Shown here: positions 25,718 through 34,620 of the stretch, in pieces
How the letters are laid out: each line of letters begins with the position of its first letter
Numbering within the stretch: position 1 is the stretch's first letter
From: Nitrospirota bacterium
Lineage (GTDB): Bacteria > Nitrospirota > Thermodesulfovibrionia > Thermodesulfovibrionales > UBA6898
Assembly (NCBI GenBank): GCA_016217675.1
Contig: JACRHC010000083.1
Span: 1 to 64,000 of the forward strand
Reading direction: 5' to 3'
Length of the DNA stretch: 64,000 nt
Made by a program: the position numbers and the translations under genes
Notes under the pieces: generated by a model
What the model saw: only the letters and a program-made list of their open reading frames with translations
What the model was told of the DNA's origin: nothing
The model's database searches: none

Positions 25718-27112
25718 ATGAAGATCATTTCAACCGATAAAGACGCGCATAAGGACCAGACAGAGTTCATCTCTCTTGACCTCATCCCTGACCCTTTTAT
25801 TATCCTGCGGCCGGACAGCACCATCCTTGATGCCAACCTCAGTTTTTTCACCCTCATTGGTTCAGGGAAAGAGGCAGTTATCGACAAAGACTTCAATGAA
25901 ATAACCCTGCTCAGGAAACTCTCGAGGAAAGTTTCTCAGGCGTTCACCTCAAGAGCAGAGGATTTTGAAAGGATCTCCTATCATAACAGGCATTTTGAGG
26001 TGCTGATCCTGCCGTTCAGGCATTCAGATGAATCGTATCTCATCCGGATCGTGCTCAAGGACATCACCAACTTTATCAGACTCGAGAAAGAGCTCCTGAA
26101 AAGGAACAAGGAACTGATCATCATCAATACCCTTTCAAGTGCCTTTATTTCATCTGAAAATATGGACCTGGTCATGGAGGACCTGATCGAAAAAGTCCTG
26201 CTGATTACGGACTTTCACACAGGCTTTCTGATGATGAACGAGGACGAGCACCTCAAGCTCAGAACCAGCAAAGGCATTTCTCCTGATCTGCAGAACTTCA
26301 TTAATGCCGGAGGAATTGAAGCCCTCTGCAACGACGTTCTCAGGATTCAGGAGCCGATGTATATTGTTGAGCGGTCAGCCATATCGAGGATTCCGGTGCT
26401 TCGCGAAGAAGATTTTGTCTTTATTGCTGCCATTCCGCTCCTGTCCAACCAAAAGGTCATGGGCCTGCTCTTCCTTGCCAGCAGGGTGAGCAGGGAGATG
26501 GATTTTGATTTCGCAGCCCTCCTTTCATTAGTCGGCAACCATGTATCCCATATCATCGACAAAATCAAGCTGTTCCAGGAAACAAAGAGGCTTTCGATCA
26601 CCGACGGCCTCACCGGGCTTTTCAACAGCAGATATTTCTACCGATTTCTCGACCTTGAAATATCAAGGACAAAAAGATACGGCAGTTCGTTTTCGCTCAT
26701 GCTTTTTGACATTGATAATTTCAAGAAACTGAACGACACATACGGTCACCAGGCAGGTGATGAGGTGCTTCAGGAACTTGCCAGGATCCTTAAGTCGGTT
26801 TCGAGAGAAACCGATGTTGTGGTAAGGTATGGAGGCGAGGAGTTTGTGATCATACTGCCCAACACCTCAGAAGAGGAAGCAATCACGCTTGCCTACAGAA
26901 TACTTCAGACTGTGCAGGAGACAAAGATAATGATCAATGCCACAGAGCAGGTGAGCATAACCGTAAGCGGCGGGGTCGCATCATTTCCGCAGAATGCCTC
27001 CACGGCAAAGAGCCTGCTCAATGCTGCAGACAGCGCCATGTATGCTGCAAAGACAGCCGGCAGAAATACCATAATCTGTTATCAGGGCAACCTACGTGAA
27101 AAAAGTATTTGA
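25718..27112 (+). CDS. diguanylate cyclase with PAS and GAF domains
   Basis: Makes cyclic di-GMP from two GTP. The 464 residues carry a PAS domain (about 20-125), a GAF-like domain (about 140-285) and a GGDEF domain (about 300-460) with the active site RYGGEEFVIILP. RETD five residues before it is a complete RxxD inhibitory site, so product feedback is likely. No membrane helix, so it is cytoplasmic. Its stop overlaps the oxidoreductase beta subunit start by 17 bp, an odd partner. A PilZ-type c-di-GMP receptor candidate lies at 55.1 kb. Confidence 0.92.
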   Translation: MKIISTDKDAHKDQTEFISLDLIPDPFIILRPDSTILDANLSFFTLIGSGKEAVIDKDFNEITLLRKLSRKVSQAFTSRAEDFERISYHNRHFEVLILPFRHSDESYLIRIVLKDITNFIRLEKELLKRNKELIIINTLSSAFISSENMDLVMEDLIEKVLLITDFHTGFLMMNEDEHLKLRTSKGISPDLQNFINAGGIEALCNDVLRIQEPMYIVERSAISRIPVLREEDFVFIAAIPLLSNQKVMGLLFLASRVSREMDFDFAALLSLVGNHVSHIIDKIKLFQETKRLSITDGLTGLFNSRYFYRFLDLEISRTKRYGSSFSLMLFDIDNFKKLNDTYGHQAGDEVLQELARILKSVSRETDVVVRYGGEEFVIILPNTSEEEAITLAYRILQTVQETKIMINATEQVSITVSGGVASFPQNASTAKSLLNAADSAMYAAKTAGRNTIICYQGNLREKSI

Positions 27113-27845
27113 CCGGCCCGTGAGTCTCAAGCCTAATGCCTTCCGGTATTGTCCCGGCTGCGGCCACAGCCTCGTACACAGACTTATTGCAGAATGCATC
27201 GACACGCTCGGCATACAGGAGCAGGTCATCGGCATTGCGCCTGTGGGCTGTGCCGTCTTTGCATACGATTACTTTGATTTCGATATCCTCGAGGCTGCCC
27301 ACGGAAGACCCCCGGCCGTGGCTACCGCGCTCAAAAGGGTCATGCCTGAAAAGATCATCTTCTCATACCAGGGAGACGGAGACCTTGCAGCAATCGGCAC
27401 ATCAGAGATCATCCATGCAGCAAACAGGGGAGAGAACTTCTCGGTCTTCTTCATTAATAACGCAACCTATGGCATGACCGGCGGACAGATGGCACCCACA
27501 ACGATCACGGGGCAGAGAACGACCACTACACCCAGGGGCCGTGATGTACAGACTACCGGGTATCCGCTCAAAGTGGCTGAACTCCTTTCGGCCATTGAAG
27601 GCGCAGCATACATTGAGCGTGTTTCAGTAGATTCGTATAAGAACCTGATAACGGCAAAAAAGGCCATAGAAAAGGCCTTCAGATACCAGATCGAAGGCAA
27701 GGGCTTCAGCCTTATCGAGATCCTTTCACCCTGCCCTACGGACTGGGGCATAAGTCCCAGTGCCGCTGCAGACTGGGTCAGGACAGCCCTCTCCCAGACC
27801 TATCCTCTGGGGCTGGTCAAAGATAAACACGCGGGAACCGGCTGA
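27096..27845 (+). CDS. 2-oxoacid:ferredoxin oxidoreductase, beta (TPP-binding) subunit
   Basis: The thiamine diphosphate subunit of a 2-oxoacid:ferredoxin oxidoreductase (KorB/VorB type). The 249 residues show FRYCPGCGHSLVHR, the TPP-binding GDGDLAAIGTSE and FFINNATYGMTGGQMAPTT, then QTTGYPLKVAELL. These enzymes convert branched-chain 2-oxoacids or 2-oxoglutarate and CoA to acyl-CoA, with reduced ferredoxin. The gamma subunit follows, but no alpha or ferredoxin-type subunit gene is adjacent. The GTG start is preceded by AGGG and overlaps the cyclase gene by 17 bp. Confidence 0.9.
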   Translation: MKKVFDRPVSLKPNAFRYCPGCGHSLVHRLIAECIDTLGIQEQVIGIAPVGCAVFAYDYFDFDILEAAHGRPPAVATALKRVMPEKIIFSYQGDGDLAAIGTSEIIHAANRGENFSVFFINNATYGMTGGQMAPTTITGQRTTTTPRGRDVQTTGYPLKVAELLSAIEGAAYIERVSVDSYKNLITAKKAIEKAFRYQIEGKGFSLIEILSPCPTDWGISPSAAADWVRTALSQTYPLGLVKDKHAGTG

Positions 27846-27846
27846 T

Positions 27847-28389
27847 TTGGAGAAGAAGATTATCATTGCCGGCTCCGGCGGCCAGGGCATACTCTTCCTT
27901 GGCAGAATGCTCATGTCGGCAGCCATGCTCGAAGGCAGAGACGTTACCTGGTTTCCCTCTTACGGCGCTGAGATGCGCGGGGGCACAGCAAACTGTACCG
28001 TGATCATCGCGGACGAAATGATCGGTTCACCTGTTGTCATCACACCGGATATTCTCATCGCGATGAACAGGGCATCACTCGAGCGCTTTCTGCCGAGCCT
28101 CAGGAAAAAGGGCCTGCTCTTCTACGACTCATCGCTTATTCCCGGGAAGATTTCAAGGAAGGATCTCGTTGCCATTCCTGTTCCCGCAACCAAAATTGCA
28201 GGCGACATGGACAATCAGAAGTCAGCCAACATGGTGATGTTAGGTGCCTTTATCGCAAAAACAGCGTTGCTCAATTCAAAAACAATATTCAGCATATTCG
28301 AGGACAATGCCGACCCGAAAAAGGCAGAGGCTTTTTCGGCAAACAGAGAGCTTGTCCGAAAGGGGATGGACTGCATTGAAAATACGTAA
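27847..28389 (+). CDS. 2-oxoacid:ferredoxin oxidoreductase, gamma subunit
   Basis: A 180-residue gamma subunit starting at the TTG one base after the beta stop (LEKKIIIAGSGGQGILFLG). The glycine-rich start and FPSYGAEMRGGTANCTVIIA are family hallmarks. An upstream ATG inside the beta gene would add 29 unrelated residues. It works with the beta subunit and needs an alpha subunit encoded elsewhere. It overlaps the following acetyltransferase by 14 bp. Confidence 0.9.
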   Translation: MEKKIIIAGSGGQGILFLGRMLMSAAMLEGRDVTWFPSYGAEMRGGTANCTVIIADEMIGSPVVITPDILIAMNRASLERFLPSLRKKGLLFYDSSLIPGKISRKDLVAIPVPATKIAGDMDNQKSANMVMLGAFIAKTALLNSKTIFSIFEDNADPKKAEAFSANRELVRKGMDCIENT

Positions 28390-28828
28390 AGCCCATATCA
28401 GTGATATTAAAGATATCCAGAAACTCGTGAACGAATTCGCCCGCAGAGAACAGATGATACCACGGTCGTTAAATGAACTCTATGAGAATCTCAGAGATTT
28501 TGTCGTTGCCGAGGAAAAGAAGGTCATCGTAGGCGTATGCGCCCTTCATGTGCTCTGGGATGATCTCGCTGAGGTCCGGTCACTCGCGGTGAAAAAGGAG
28601 CATCACAAAAAGGGCATCGGCAGAAAGATGGTTGAACACTGCCTGATTGAGGCAAAGGATCTTGGCGTCAAACGGGTCTTCGTGCTGACGTACCAGCCTG
28701 AGTTCTTCAAGAAATTGGGTTTCAAGGACACGGACAAGGCTGAACTGCCCCAGAAGATCTGGGGTGACTGCATCCGCTGTCCCAAATTCCCTGAGTGCGA
28801 CGAGCACGCACTCATCAGGAACGTGTAG
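28376..28828 (+). CDS. argA: short GNAT N-acetylglutamate synthase
   Basis: A 150-residue GNAT acetyltransferase like the stand-alone N-acetylglutamate synthases of anaerobes: RKAHISDIKDIQKLVNEFA, PRSLNELYENLRDF, LAEVRSLAV, acetyl-CoA loop HHKKGIGRKMVEHC, TYQPEFFKKLGF and WGDCIRCPKFPECDE. It lacks the amino-acid-kinase domain of E. coli ArgA. It would make N-acetylglutamate, the first step of arginine synthesis. The TTG at 28376 follows AGGGG by ten bases; the upstream ATG lies inside the gamma gene. The assignment is based on pattern, and a different acyl acceptor is possible. Confidence 0.82.
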   Translation: MKIRKAHISDIKDIQKLVNEFARREQMIPRSLNELYENLRDFVVAEEKKVIVGVCALHVLWDDLAEVRSLAVKKEHHKKGIGRKMVEHCLIEAKDLGVKRVFVLTYQPEFFKKLGFKDTDKAELPQKIWGDCIRCPKFPECDEHALIRNV

Positions 28829-28924
28829 AGCACCTTTTTTGATCTCTGACTGCATGGCCTTGTCCAGACCCGCATTCAGTCAGCCACGTCAGTGACGAAC
28901 AAAAAACCATCATTTTTCAAAAAA

Positions 28925-30979
28925 TCAAAATTTATAGCTGAGACGTAACAGCGCAGAAATGCCTTCTCTCGGATAATCCTGGGGAATAAACCGTGAAGCA
29001 CCCGACAGATCAGGGTCCTCGTATTTTTCGTCAAACAGATTATGGATTGCTGCCTGAATCTCGAGGTTTTTATAAATGTTTCTCAGGGTCAGTGTCAGAT
29101 CGACTGTTGTATATGCAGCCACCTCATCCCTTGTATCTCCCCTGGGCCTCGGCCGCGGACCTGTCCATAAGACATCCATGTGTGATACAAGATATCTCGA
29201 AAAACCATAATTCACGCTGGCACTTGCCCTGTTGCCCGGAACAAAGGGTATCTTCTCACCGGTATGAGAGTCCCTCGGATCCTGCCAGGAATATGCGATC
29301 TTCCAGTAATTGTCCTTAGAGTACTTGCAGGACAGCACTGCCTCGATGCCGTCAATTTCGGCTCTGCCCAGGTTTGCATAGGTCGCAGGTGATGTGGAGG
29401 GATCACGAACGATCAGGTCATCAACGTCGTTATGGAAATAGTTCAGGTCTATCCTGAACCGCTCTGAATAATTGTAACCAACACTCGCCTCATACGTTTT
29501 GATTTTTTCAGGGGCAAGCTCAGGGTTTCCCATGATCGTAGGGTTGTTGATGGTGTATAACTCGGTGAAGGTAGGCGCCCTGAATGCCTGGCCGTAAAGC
29601 AATTTGAACTCGGCATTCTCAAAGAATCTCCAGACTATACCTAACCTCGGATTTGTTGTATCCCCGAAATCACTGTAGTGGTCGTATCTGACCCCGGCGG
29701 TAAGGTTTACATTGTCTTTGATTTCCCACTCATCCTGAAAATAGGCTGCAAATATATTCCTCCTGGCATTCCTGTTCCAGTTGCCCCATGACGATATATC
29801 CTGAACAGGCCCAAGGTATGCACCGGTGTTGGGATTAAAATTCGAGATGGCTTTCACATCATATTGCTTCAACTCTTCGTACTCAATACCCGCAAGCAGA
29901 TGATTTGAATCTGCAATACTGTAATCCAGCTGAATCTCACCGCCTATTGTCCTGTCCCTGGCCTTCGGCCCGCCGATCATTCCATTTGGAAACGAGCCGG
30001 CAAAACCGTCCGGAAAGACTTTCACAAGCCAGTCCTGTTTGAAATAGTCATAATATAATTTCATCTTCGAAGAGAATTTCTCTGTAAAGGAATGACGGTA
30101 GCTCAGTTCCTGCCAGAAATTTTTTGATTTGATGGAATTGAAATCTGTCAGTGCATAGCCAAGACCAATGTATGCACCCCTGTCATTGGCCAGATACTGG
30201 CTTCTGTAAGTTAAATTCTTATATGAAGCCTCAAAAAATATACCTGTTCCCTCAAACCTGGTATCTGCCCTGCCCGGCGCGGTTGTAAACGGCGTCCCCG
30301 ACAGACGGTCTCTTTTTATGCGCAGGTCAGGTCCGTCTGTTTTCATGTAGTCAATGCTGCCTGATATCTTCAGTCCGTTATTAAAAGTCTTTCCCGCAAA
30401 AAGATTGTATTTCCGGGTATCAAAGCTTCCTCCTGAAACCGATACATCTGCACCTTCCAGGTCCTCTGCACTCTTTGTGATGATGTTTATCACCGCGACA
30501 AATGCATTGCTGCCGTACAGGGCGGAGCCGGGTCCTCTGACAATCTCAATTTTTTTAATGTTATCGACACTGAGATGGTCAAGAAAAAAGGGCAATGCGC
30601 TCCCTGAAATGTTTCTGTTCAGGCCATGTCCATCGATCATGATGAGGCCCTTTTCAGATGGTCCGGTGACAGTTCCTCTCACCTCTAACCTGAAAAACCC
30701 CTGATCGGTTATTGCGACGCCCATCCCGGGAACAAGCTTTAAAACATCCATCAATGTTCTCGCGCCCATGTTGCGTATTTCTCCGTCCGTAATCACCGTA
30801 GCGATAGCAGGGGCTTTTAGCAATGGAATGGCCCGCCGGGTGGAGATCTCGAGTTCCTCGGGCTTGAAATACATCGAAAGAAATGCCTGTTCTTCCTCCG
30901 ATATTGCATGGGCAGGAGAGACAGAACAAAGCAGTGACACGAGCAACAGGCAGATGATAGAGATTCTTCCCAGATTCAC
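28925..30979 (-). CDS. TonB-dependent outer-membrane receptor
   Basis: From the GTG at 30979 (preceded by a G-rich site) the protein has 684 residues. The signal peptide ends near SPAHA. The plug domain (about 40-160) has VITDGEIRNMGARTLMDVL and VRGPGSALYGSNAFVAVINIITK. A 22-strand barrel follows, with LLYGQAFRAPTFTELY and a final aromatic LLRLSYKF. It imports a chelated metal or cobalamin-like ligand with TonB energy; the substrate is not evident. It lies 40 bp after the aldolase-like gene, possibly on one transcript. It converges with the acetyltransferase gene. Confidence 0.92.
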   Translation of the reverse strand: MNLGRISIICLLLVSLLCSVSPAHAISEEEQAFLSMYFKPEELEISTRRAIPLLKAPAIATVITDGEIRNMGARTLMDVLKLVPGMGVAITDQGFFRLEVRGTVTGPSEKGLIMIDGHGLNRNISGSALPFFLDHLSVDNIKKIEIVRGPGSALYGSNAFVAVINIITKSAEDLEGADVSVSGGSFDTRKYNLFAGKTFNNGLKISGSIDYMKTDGPDLRIKRDRLSGTPFTTAPGRADTRFEGTGIFFEASYKNLTYRSQYLANDRGAYIGLGYALTDFNSIKSKNFWQELSYRHSFTEKFSSKMKLYYDYFKQDWLVKVFPDGFAGSFPNGMIGGPKARDRTIGGEIQLDYSIADSNHLLAGIEYEELKQYDVKAISNFNPNTGAYLGPVQDISSWGNWNRNARRNIFAAYFQDEWEIKDNVNLTAGVRYDHYSDFGDTTNPRLGIVWRFFENAEFKLLYGQAFRAPTFTELYTINNPTIMGNPELAPEKIKTYEASVGYNYSERFRIDLNYFHNDVDDLIVRDPSTSPATYANLGRAEIDGIEAVLSCKYSKDNYWKIAYSWQDPRDSHTGEKIPFVPGNRASASVNYGFSRYLVSHMDVLWTGPRPRPRGDTRDEVAAYTTVDLTLTLRNIYKNLEIQAAIHNLFDEKYEDPDLSGASRFIPQDYPREGISALLRLSYKF

Positions 30980-31019
30980 TGTGTTGCCCCCTTCATAGAA
31001 AATAATCCGGTATCTCTTT

Positions 31020-31970
31020 TTAATCCAACTCTGCGGCGCTCGTCGCCTGATCAAAGAATTCTGTAATGAAATTCTTCCGGCCTGACTCCATATGCGCCAT
31101 GGCAGCGCGCGGGTGCTGGTTCAGGGCGCCTGCAACCATATAAGGGATGTAGTATCCCCAATCGATCTTTTCCTGCCAGGGAAGGATCACGGTCTCTATG
31201 GCCTCGATCAGGGGCCGGACCCTGAACTTGGGGTTCTTCAGAAATGAAATGAGAAGTTCAAGGGGACAGTTGCCGGCTCCCCGTCCAATACCGTATAAAC
31301 TTGCATCGAGGTAGTTGATGCCGTCGATGATCGCCGTGATCGTATTGGCAAAGGCCAATTGCTGGTTGTTGTGACAGTGAATTCCAATAGTCTTGCCGGG
31401 AAGGCGGTCCATATATTTTTTTGCAAGCAGATCAATATCCTCTGAATAAAAAGCGCCGAAACTGTCCACCACATAAACGATCGGCACCCTGCTTTTGGAG
31501 AGATCATCAAGCGCTTCATCCAGCTCACGCTGGACCACGGTAGATACGGCCATAAGGTTAATGGTTGTCTCATACCCTTTGTCCATGCAATGGTGGGCCA
31601 GTTCGATTGCAGCATCAACCTGATGGGCATAACAGGCAACACGTATCATGTCCAGAGAACTCTCTGATTTGAGCGGGATGTCGTCATAGTCGATGCGGCC
31701 GATGTCAGCCATTGCAGAGAGCTTGATCTTCTTTTCACTGTTGCCGATGATGCGCCGGATGTCCGCCTCAGCACAGAATTTCCACGGCCCGACTTCATCA
31801 CGTGAAAAAGCCGACTCCGAACTAAGGTAACCGATTTCCATATAATCAACGCCCGCCTCTGTTAAGGCCGTATACGTCTTTCTGACAAAGTTGTCATCAA
31901 ACTGCCACTTATTCATTAAACCACCGTCACGAACTGAACAGTCTATAACCTTGATCTCCGGTCTGAACAT
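31020..31970 (-). CDS. HMGL-like (DRE-TIM) aldolase-family protein
   Basis: A 316-residue TIM-barrel protein of the HMG-CoA lyase / 4-hydroxy-2-oxovalerate aldolase superfamily. IDCSVRDGG near the start carries the metal-binding Asp and Arg-Asp, and IGIHCHNNQQLAFAN supplies the His-x-His ligands. GIGRGAGNCPLELL is the superfamily glycine-rich loop. It is started by AAGGAG six bases before ATG. Family members cleave or join 2-oxoacid carbon chains; the actual substrate here is unknown, and it is not a recognisable LeuA or CimA. Confidence 0.82.
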   Translation of the reverse strand: MFRPEIKVIDCSVRDGGLMNKWQFDDNFVRKTYTALTEAGVDYMEIGYLSSESAFSRDEVGPWKFCAEADIRRIIGNSEKKIKLSAMADIGRIDYDDIPLKSESSLDMIRVACYAHQVDAAIELAHHCMDKGYETTINLMAVSTVVQRELDEALDDLSKSRVPIVYVVDSFGAFYSEDIDLLAKKYMDRLPGKTIGIHCHNNQQLAFANTITAIIDGINYLDASLYGIGRGAGNCPLELLISFLKNPKFRVRPLIEAIETVILPWQEKIDWGYYIPYMVAGALNQHPRAAMAHMESGRKNFITEFFDQATSAAELD

Positions 31971-32123
31971 TATTTACTCCTTAATAATATTGTGGATTTG
32001 ATTTCTTAGGGAAACAGTATAATGCATTTATTGCAATCAGTGCAAAGTGCCTGATACAGGCAGTTATCGGGGAATTGCAGCGTTGCGATCAGCCACTGGC
32101 TTCAAAACTTTATCATCCTTACG

Positions 32124-34022
32124 TCACCCTTCCCTGAAGGACATCTTCAGCTCATAAACCCCAGCCTCTGCACGGCGCTCTATGATGAAGCCCATATTCT
32201 CGAAGAGCATGAGCATGGCCCTGTTGTCCATCAGCACCTCTGCGGTAAAGCCGTGCAGGCCGTTTCGTTTTGCCAGCAGCGTAATATATCCAAGAAGCTC
32301 CCGGCCGATGCCCTTGCTCTGCTGGTCGTCGCGCACAACAAAGGCGACCTCTGCGGTATGGTTCTTCTTGTCGATATAATACTGCGCCACGCCGACGATA
32401 GATTCCATGCCGTCCCGCTCCAGTATGGCAAGAATAACCATCTCCCTCGTGTAGTCGATCACGACAAATTTCTGAAGCTGTTCATGCAGCATGGAGTTTC
32501 TTGTCGATATAAAACGGTGGTACATGCAGTCGGATGAGAGGTCATAGAAGAAATCCTTAAGCAGGTGTTCGTCCGACATGCGCACAGGCCGCATTAACAG
32601 GCTAAGGCCGGTTTTCGTGGTCCTGCGTGCCTCCAGCTCAACAGGATATACCCCTGCCTTGCCCGGGATGAAGGCCTGGTCCCTGTAAATGAAATTGAGC
32701 TTCTTCGCCTCTTCGATCAGCCAGCCCCTGAACTTTGGATGAGCGATCGCGATGAGGTCCATGGCACGCTCCCTGATGTTCTTTCCGTGGAGATAGGCAA
32801 TGCCGTATTCGGTCACCACATAATGCAGGTCACCCCGGGTCAGGGTAACACCTGCGCCCTCCCGGAGGAATGGAACGATCCTTGAGACCGAATCATTCTC
32901 CGCAGTTGACTGGATGGCAAGGATCGTCTTGCCTCCGTCGGAGAGGATCGCCCCCCGCATAAAATCGGCCTGTCCCCCGATCCCGCTGAAAAAGAATTTG
33001 CCGAGAGACTCGGCCGTTGCCTGTCCGGTAAGGTCTATTTCGAGCGCGCTGTTGATCGCGGTCACATTGCTGTTGCGTGCAATGGTGAGAGGATTGTTTG
33101 TATAGCTCACCGGCCGGAACTCTATGCTCGGATTATCGTGGATGAAATCATAGGTCTCGCGCTTACCCATACAGAAAGCTGCAACGGTCTTGTCACGGTT
33201 CAGTTCCTTCCGGGAATTGTCTATTACGCCGCTCTTCATGAGGTCCATAATGCCGTCCGTAAAGAGCTCTGTATGGACGCCAAGATGCCTCTTATCCTTC
33301 AGATGTTCAAGGATCGCGTTGGGAATGCTGCCGTACCCCACCTGGATCGCATCGCCGTCCTGAATGATCTGCGCAACAAACTTCCCGATTTTGCCGGCTA
33401 TCTCATCGGATACGACAGACCCAAATTCAAGCAGCGGCTCATCGTGCGGCACCAGGAAATCTATGGCACTGACATGGACAAAGGTGTCACCATGCACACG
33501 CGGCATCCCGGCGTTCATCTGGGCAATTACGATCTCGGCGTTGTCCACAGCGGATTTTACGATATCTACACTTATCCCCAGGCTTACATATCCGTGGGCA
33601 TCCGGCAGCGAGGTCTGGATAAGTGCAATGTCTATGGGAACGCGCTTTTCATTGAAAAGACGGGGAACACTCGAGAGAAATATGGGCGTATAGTCGGCAA
33701 GCCCGGCATTCACGGCATCGCGCGCAGTCTTGCCGATGAAAAAAGAGTTGAACCTGAAATTGTCCTTGTACTGAGCCTCTGCATACGAGTTAACACCGAG
33801 GTTCCATATCTGGAGAAGCTCTGTGTCGACAAAGGCCTTGGGGTGCGCCTGAATATGTTTGATCATAGCCTGCACAAGGTACTGCGGCTCTCCACAGCCC
33901 GTGCCGATGAAGATTCTGTCTCCGGGATGGATATGACTGAATATGCGGTCCTCAGAAGCGAACTTCCCGGGGTAGTTCTTCCATAATTCCTGCAGTCTGA
34001 AATCATTGCGTTCAATGCTCAT
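32124..34022 (-). CDS. acetyl-CoA hydrolase/CoA-transferase fused to a GNAT acetyltransferase
   Basis: A 632-residue fusion when started at the second ATG (MSIERNDF), which has AGAGGTG nine bases ahead. Residues about 10-450 match the Cat1/4-hydroxybutyrate CoA-transferase family: GTGCGEPQYLVQAM, QTSLPDAHGYVSLG, VQVGYGS-type region and GGQADFMRGA. Residues about 465-630 form a GNAT domain with VAFVVRDDQQSKGIGRELL and an NMGF ending. Such fusions could acylate proteins with the CoA thioester made or used by the transferase half. The real substrates are unknown. Confidence 0.87.
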   Translation of the reverse strand: MSIERNDFRLQELWKNYPGKFASEDRIFSHIHPGDRIFIGTGCGEPQYLVQAMIKHIQAHPKAFVDTELLQIWNLGVNSYAEAQYKDNFRFNSFFIGKTARDAVNAGLADYTPIFLSSVPRLFNEKRVPIDIALIQTSLPDAHGYVSLGISVDIVKSAVDNAEIVIAQMNAGMPRVHGDTFVHVSAIDFLVPHDEPLLEFGSVVSDEIAGKIGKFVAQIIQDGDAIQVGYGSIPNAILEHLKDKRHLGVHTELFTDGIMDLMKSGVIDNSRKELNRDKTVAAFCMGKRETYDFIHDNPSIEFRPVSYTNNPLTIARNSNVTAINSALEIDLTGQATAESLGKFFFSGIGGQADFMRGAILSDGGKTILAIQSTAENDSVSRIVPFLREGAGVTLTRGDLHYVVTEYGIAYLHGKNIRERAMDLIAIAHPKFRGWLIEEAKKLNFIYRDQAFIPGKAGVYPVELEARRTTKTGLSLLMRPVRMSDEHLLKDFFYDLSSDCMYHRFISTRNSMLHEQLQKFVVIDYTREMVILAILERDGMESIVGVAQYYIDKKNHTAEVAFVVRDDQQSKGIGRELLGYITLLAKRNGLHGFTAEVLMDNRAMLMLFENMGFIIERRAEAGVYELKMSFREG

Positions 34023-34176
34023 GCCGTTAATCACCTCTTTATACACTCAGTATATCAGATGCCGGTTTCTCTCCTATGGCGAATCAAATCCGATCCGCAA
34101 TGTCTGGAAACAGCAGTAAACTTCTGATATAGTGTTATGCGGATATGCATTCGCGGTCTGCTGCAGGAGGAAGATC

Positions 34177-34599
34177 ATGATAAGAGTAATGTTTCTCTGC
34201 ACCGGCAACTCCTGCCGGTCACAGATGTCAGAGGGGTACGCACGGGTTCTTGGCAAGGGCCTGATCGATGCTCACAGCGCAGGGCTTACGCCGGCAGGTC
34301 TGAATGAGCGTGCGATTGCCGTTATGAAAGAGGACGGAGTCGACATCTCCGAACACGAGTCAAAGGAGATCGATCCTGATTTTCTCCTTTCCATGGATGT
34401 GATCATCACCCTCTGCGGCAATGCAGAAGCGTCCTGCCCCATGACGCCGCCGCATATTAAACGTATCCACTGGCCTATTGACGATCCTGCTCAGGCTGCC
34501 GGCACCGAAGAAGAGATCATGGCTGCCTTTAGAAAAACCAGGGGAGAAATTCGGGCCAGGGTTGAAGACTTTGTGAATCACCTCAGTGTCCGCGACTGA
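34177..34599 (+). CDS. arsC: thioredoxin-coupled arsenate reductase (LMW phosphatase fold)
   Basis: Reduces arsenate to arsenite. The 140-residue protein has the phosphatase loop FLCTGNSCRSQMSEGYAR (first Cys near residue 8) and the two relay cysteines in ITLCGNAEASCPMTPPH, as in plasmid pI258 ArsC. This second pair separates it from plain low-molecular-weight tyrosine phosphatases. The start has AGGAGG six bases ahead; an upstream ATG is unlikely. No arsR, arsB or acr3 gene is adjacent, so it is an orphan. Confidence 0.9.
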   Translation: MIRVMFLCTGNSCRSQMSEGYARVLGKGLIDAHSAGLTPAGLNERAIAVMKEDGVDISEHESKEIDPDFLLSMDVIITLCGNAEASCPMTPPHIKRIHWPIDDPAQAAGTEEEIMAAFRKTRGEIRARVEDFVNHLSVRD

Positions 34600-34620
34600 C
34601 CGCGTCCCCGCCCTTGCAGG

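Noticed and set aside
33138-33986. Open frame of 282 codons on the plus strand
   Set aside because: It is a shadow of the CoA-transferase gene on the other strand; the minus-strand protein has clear family motifs.
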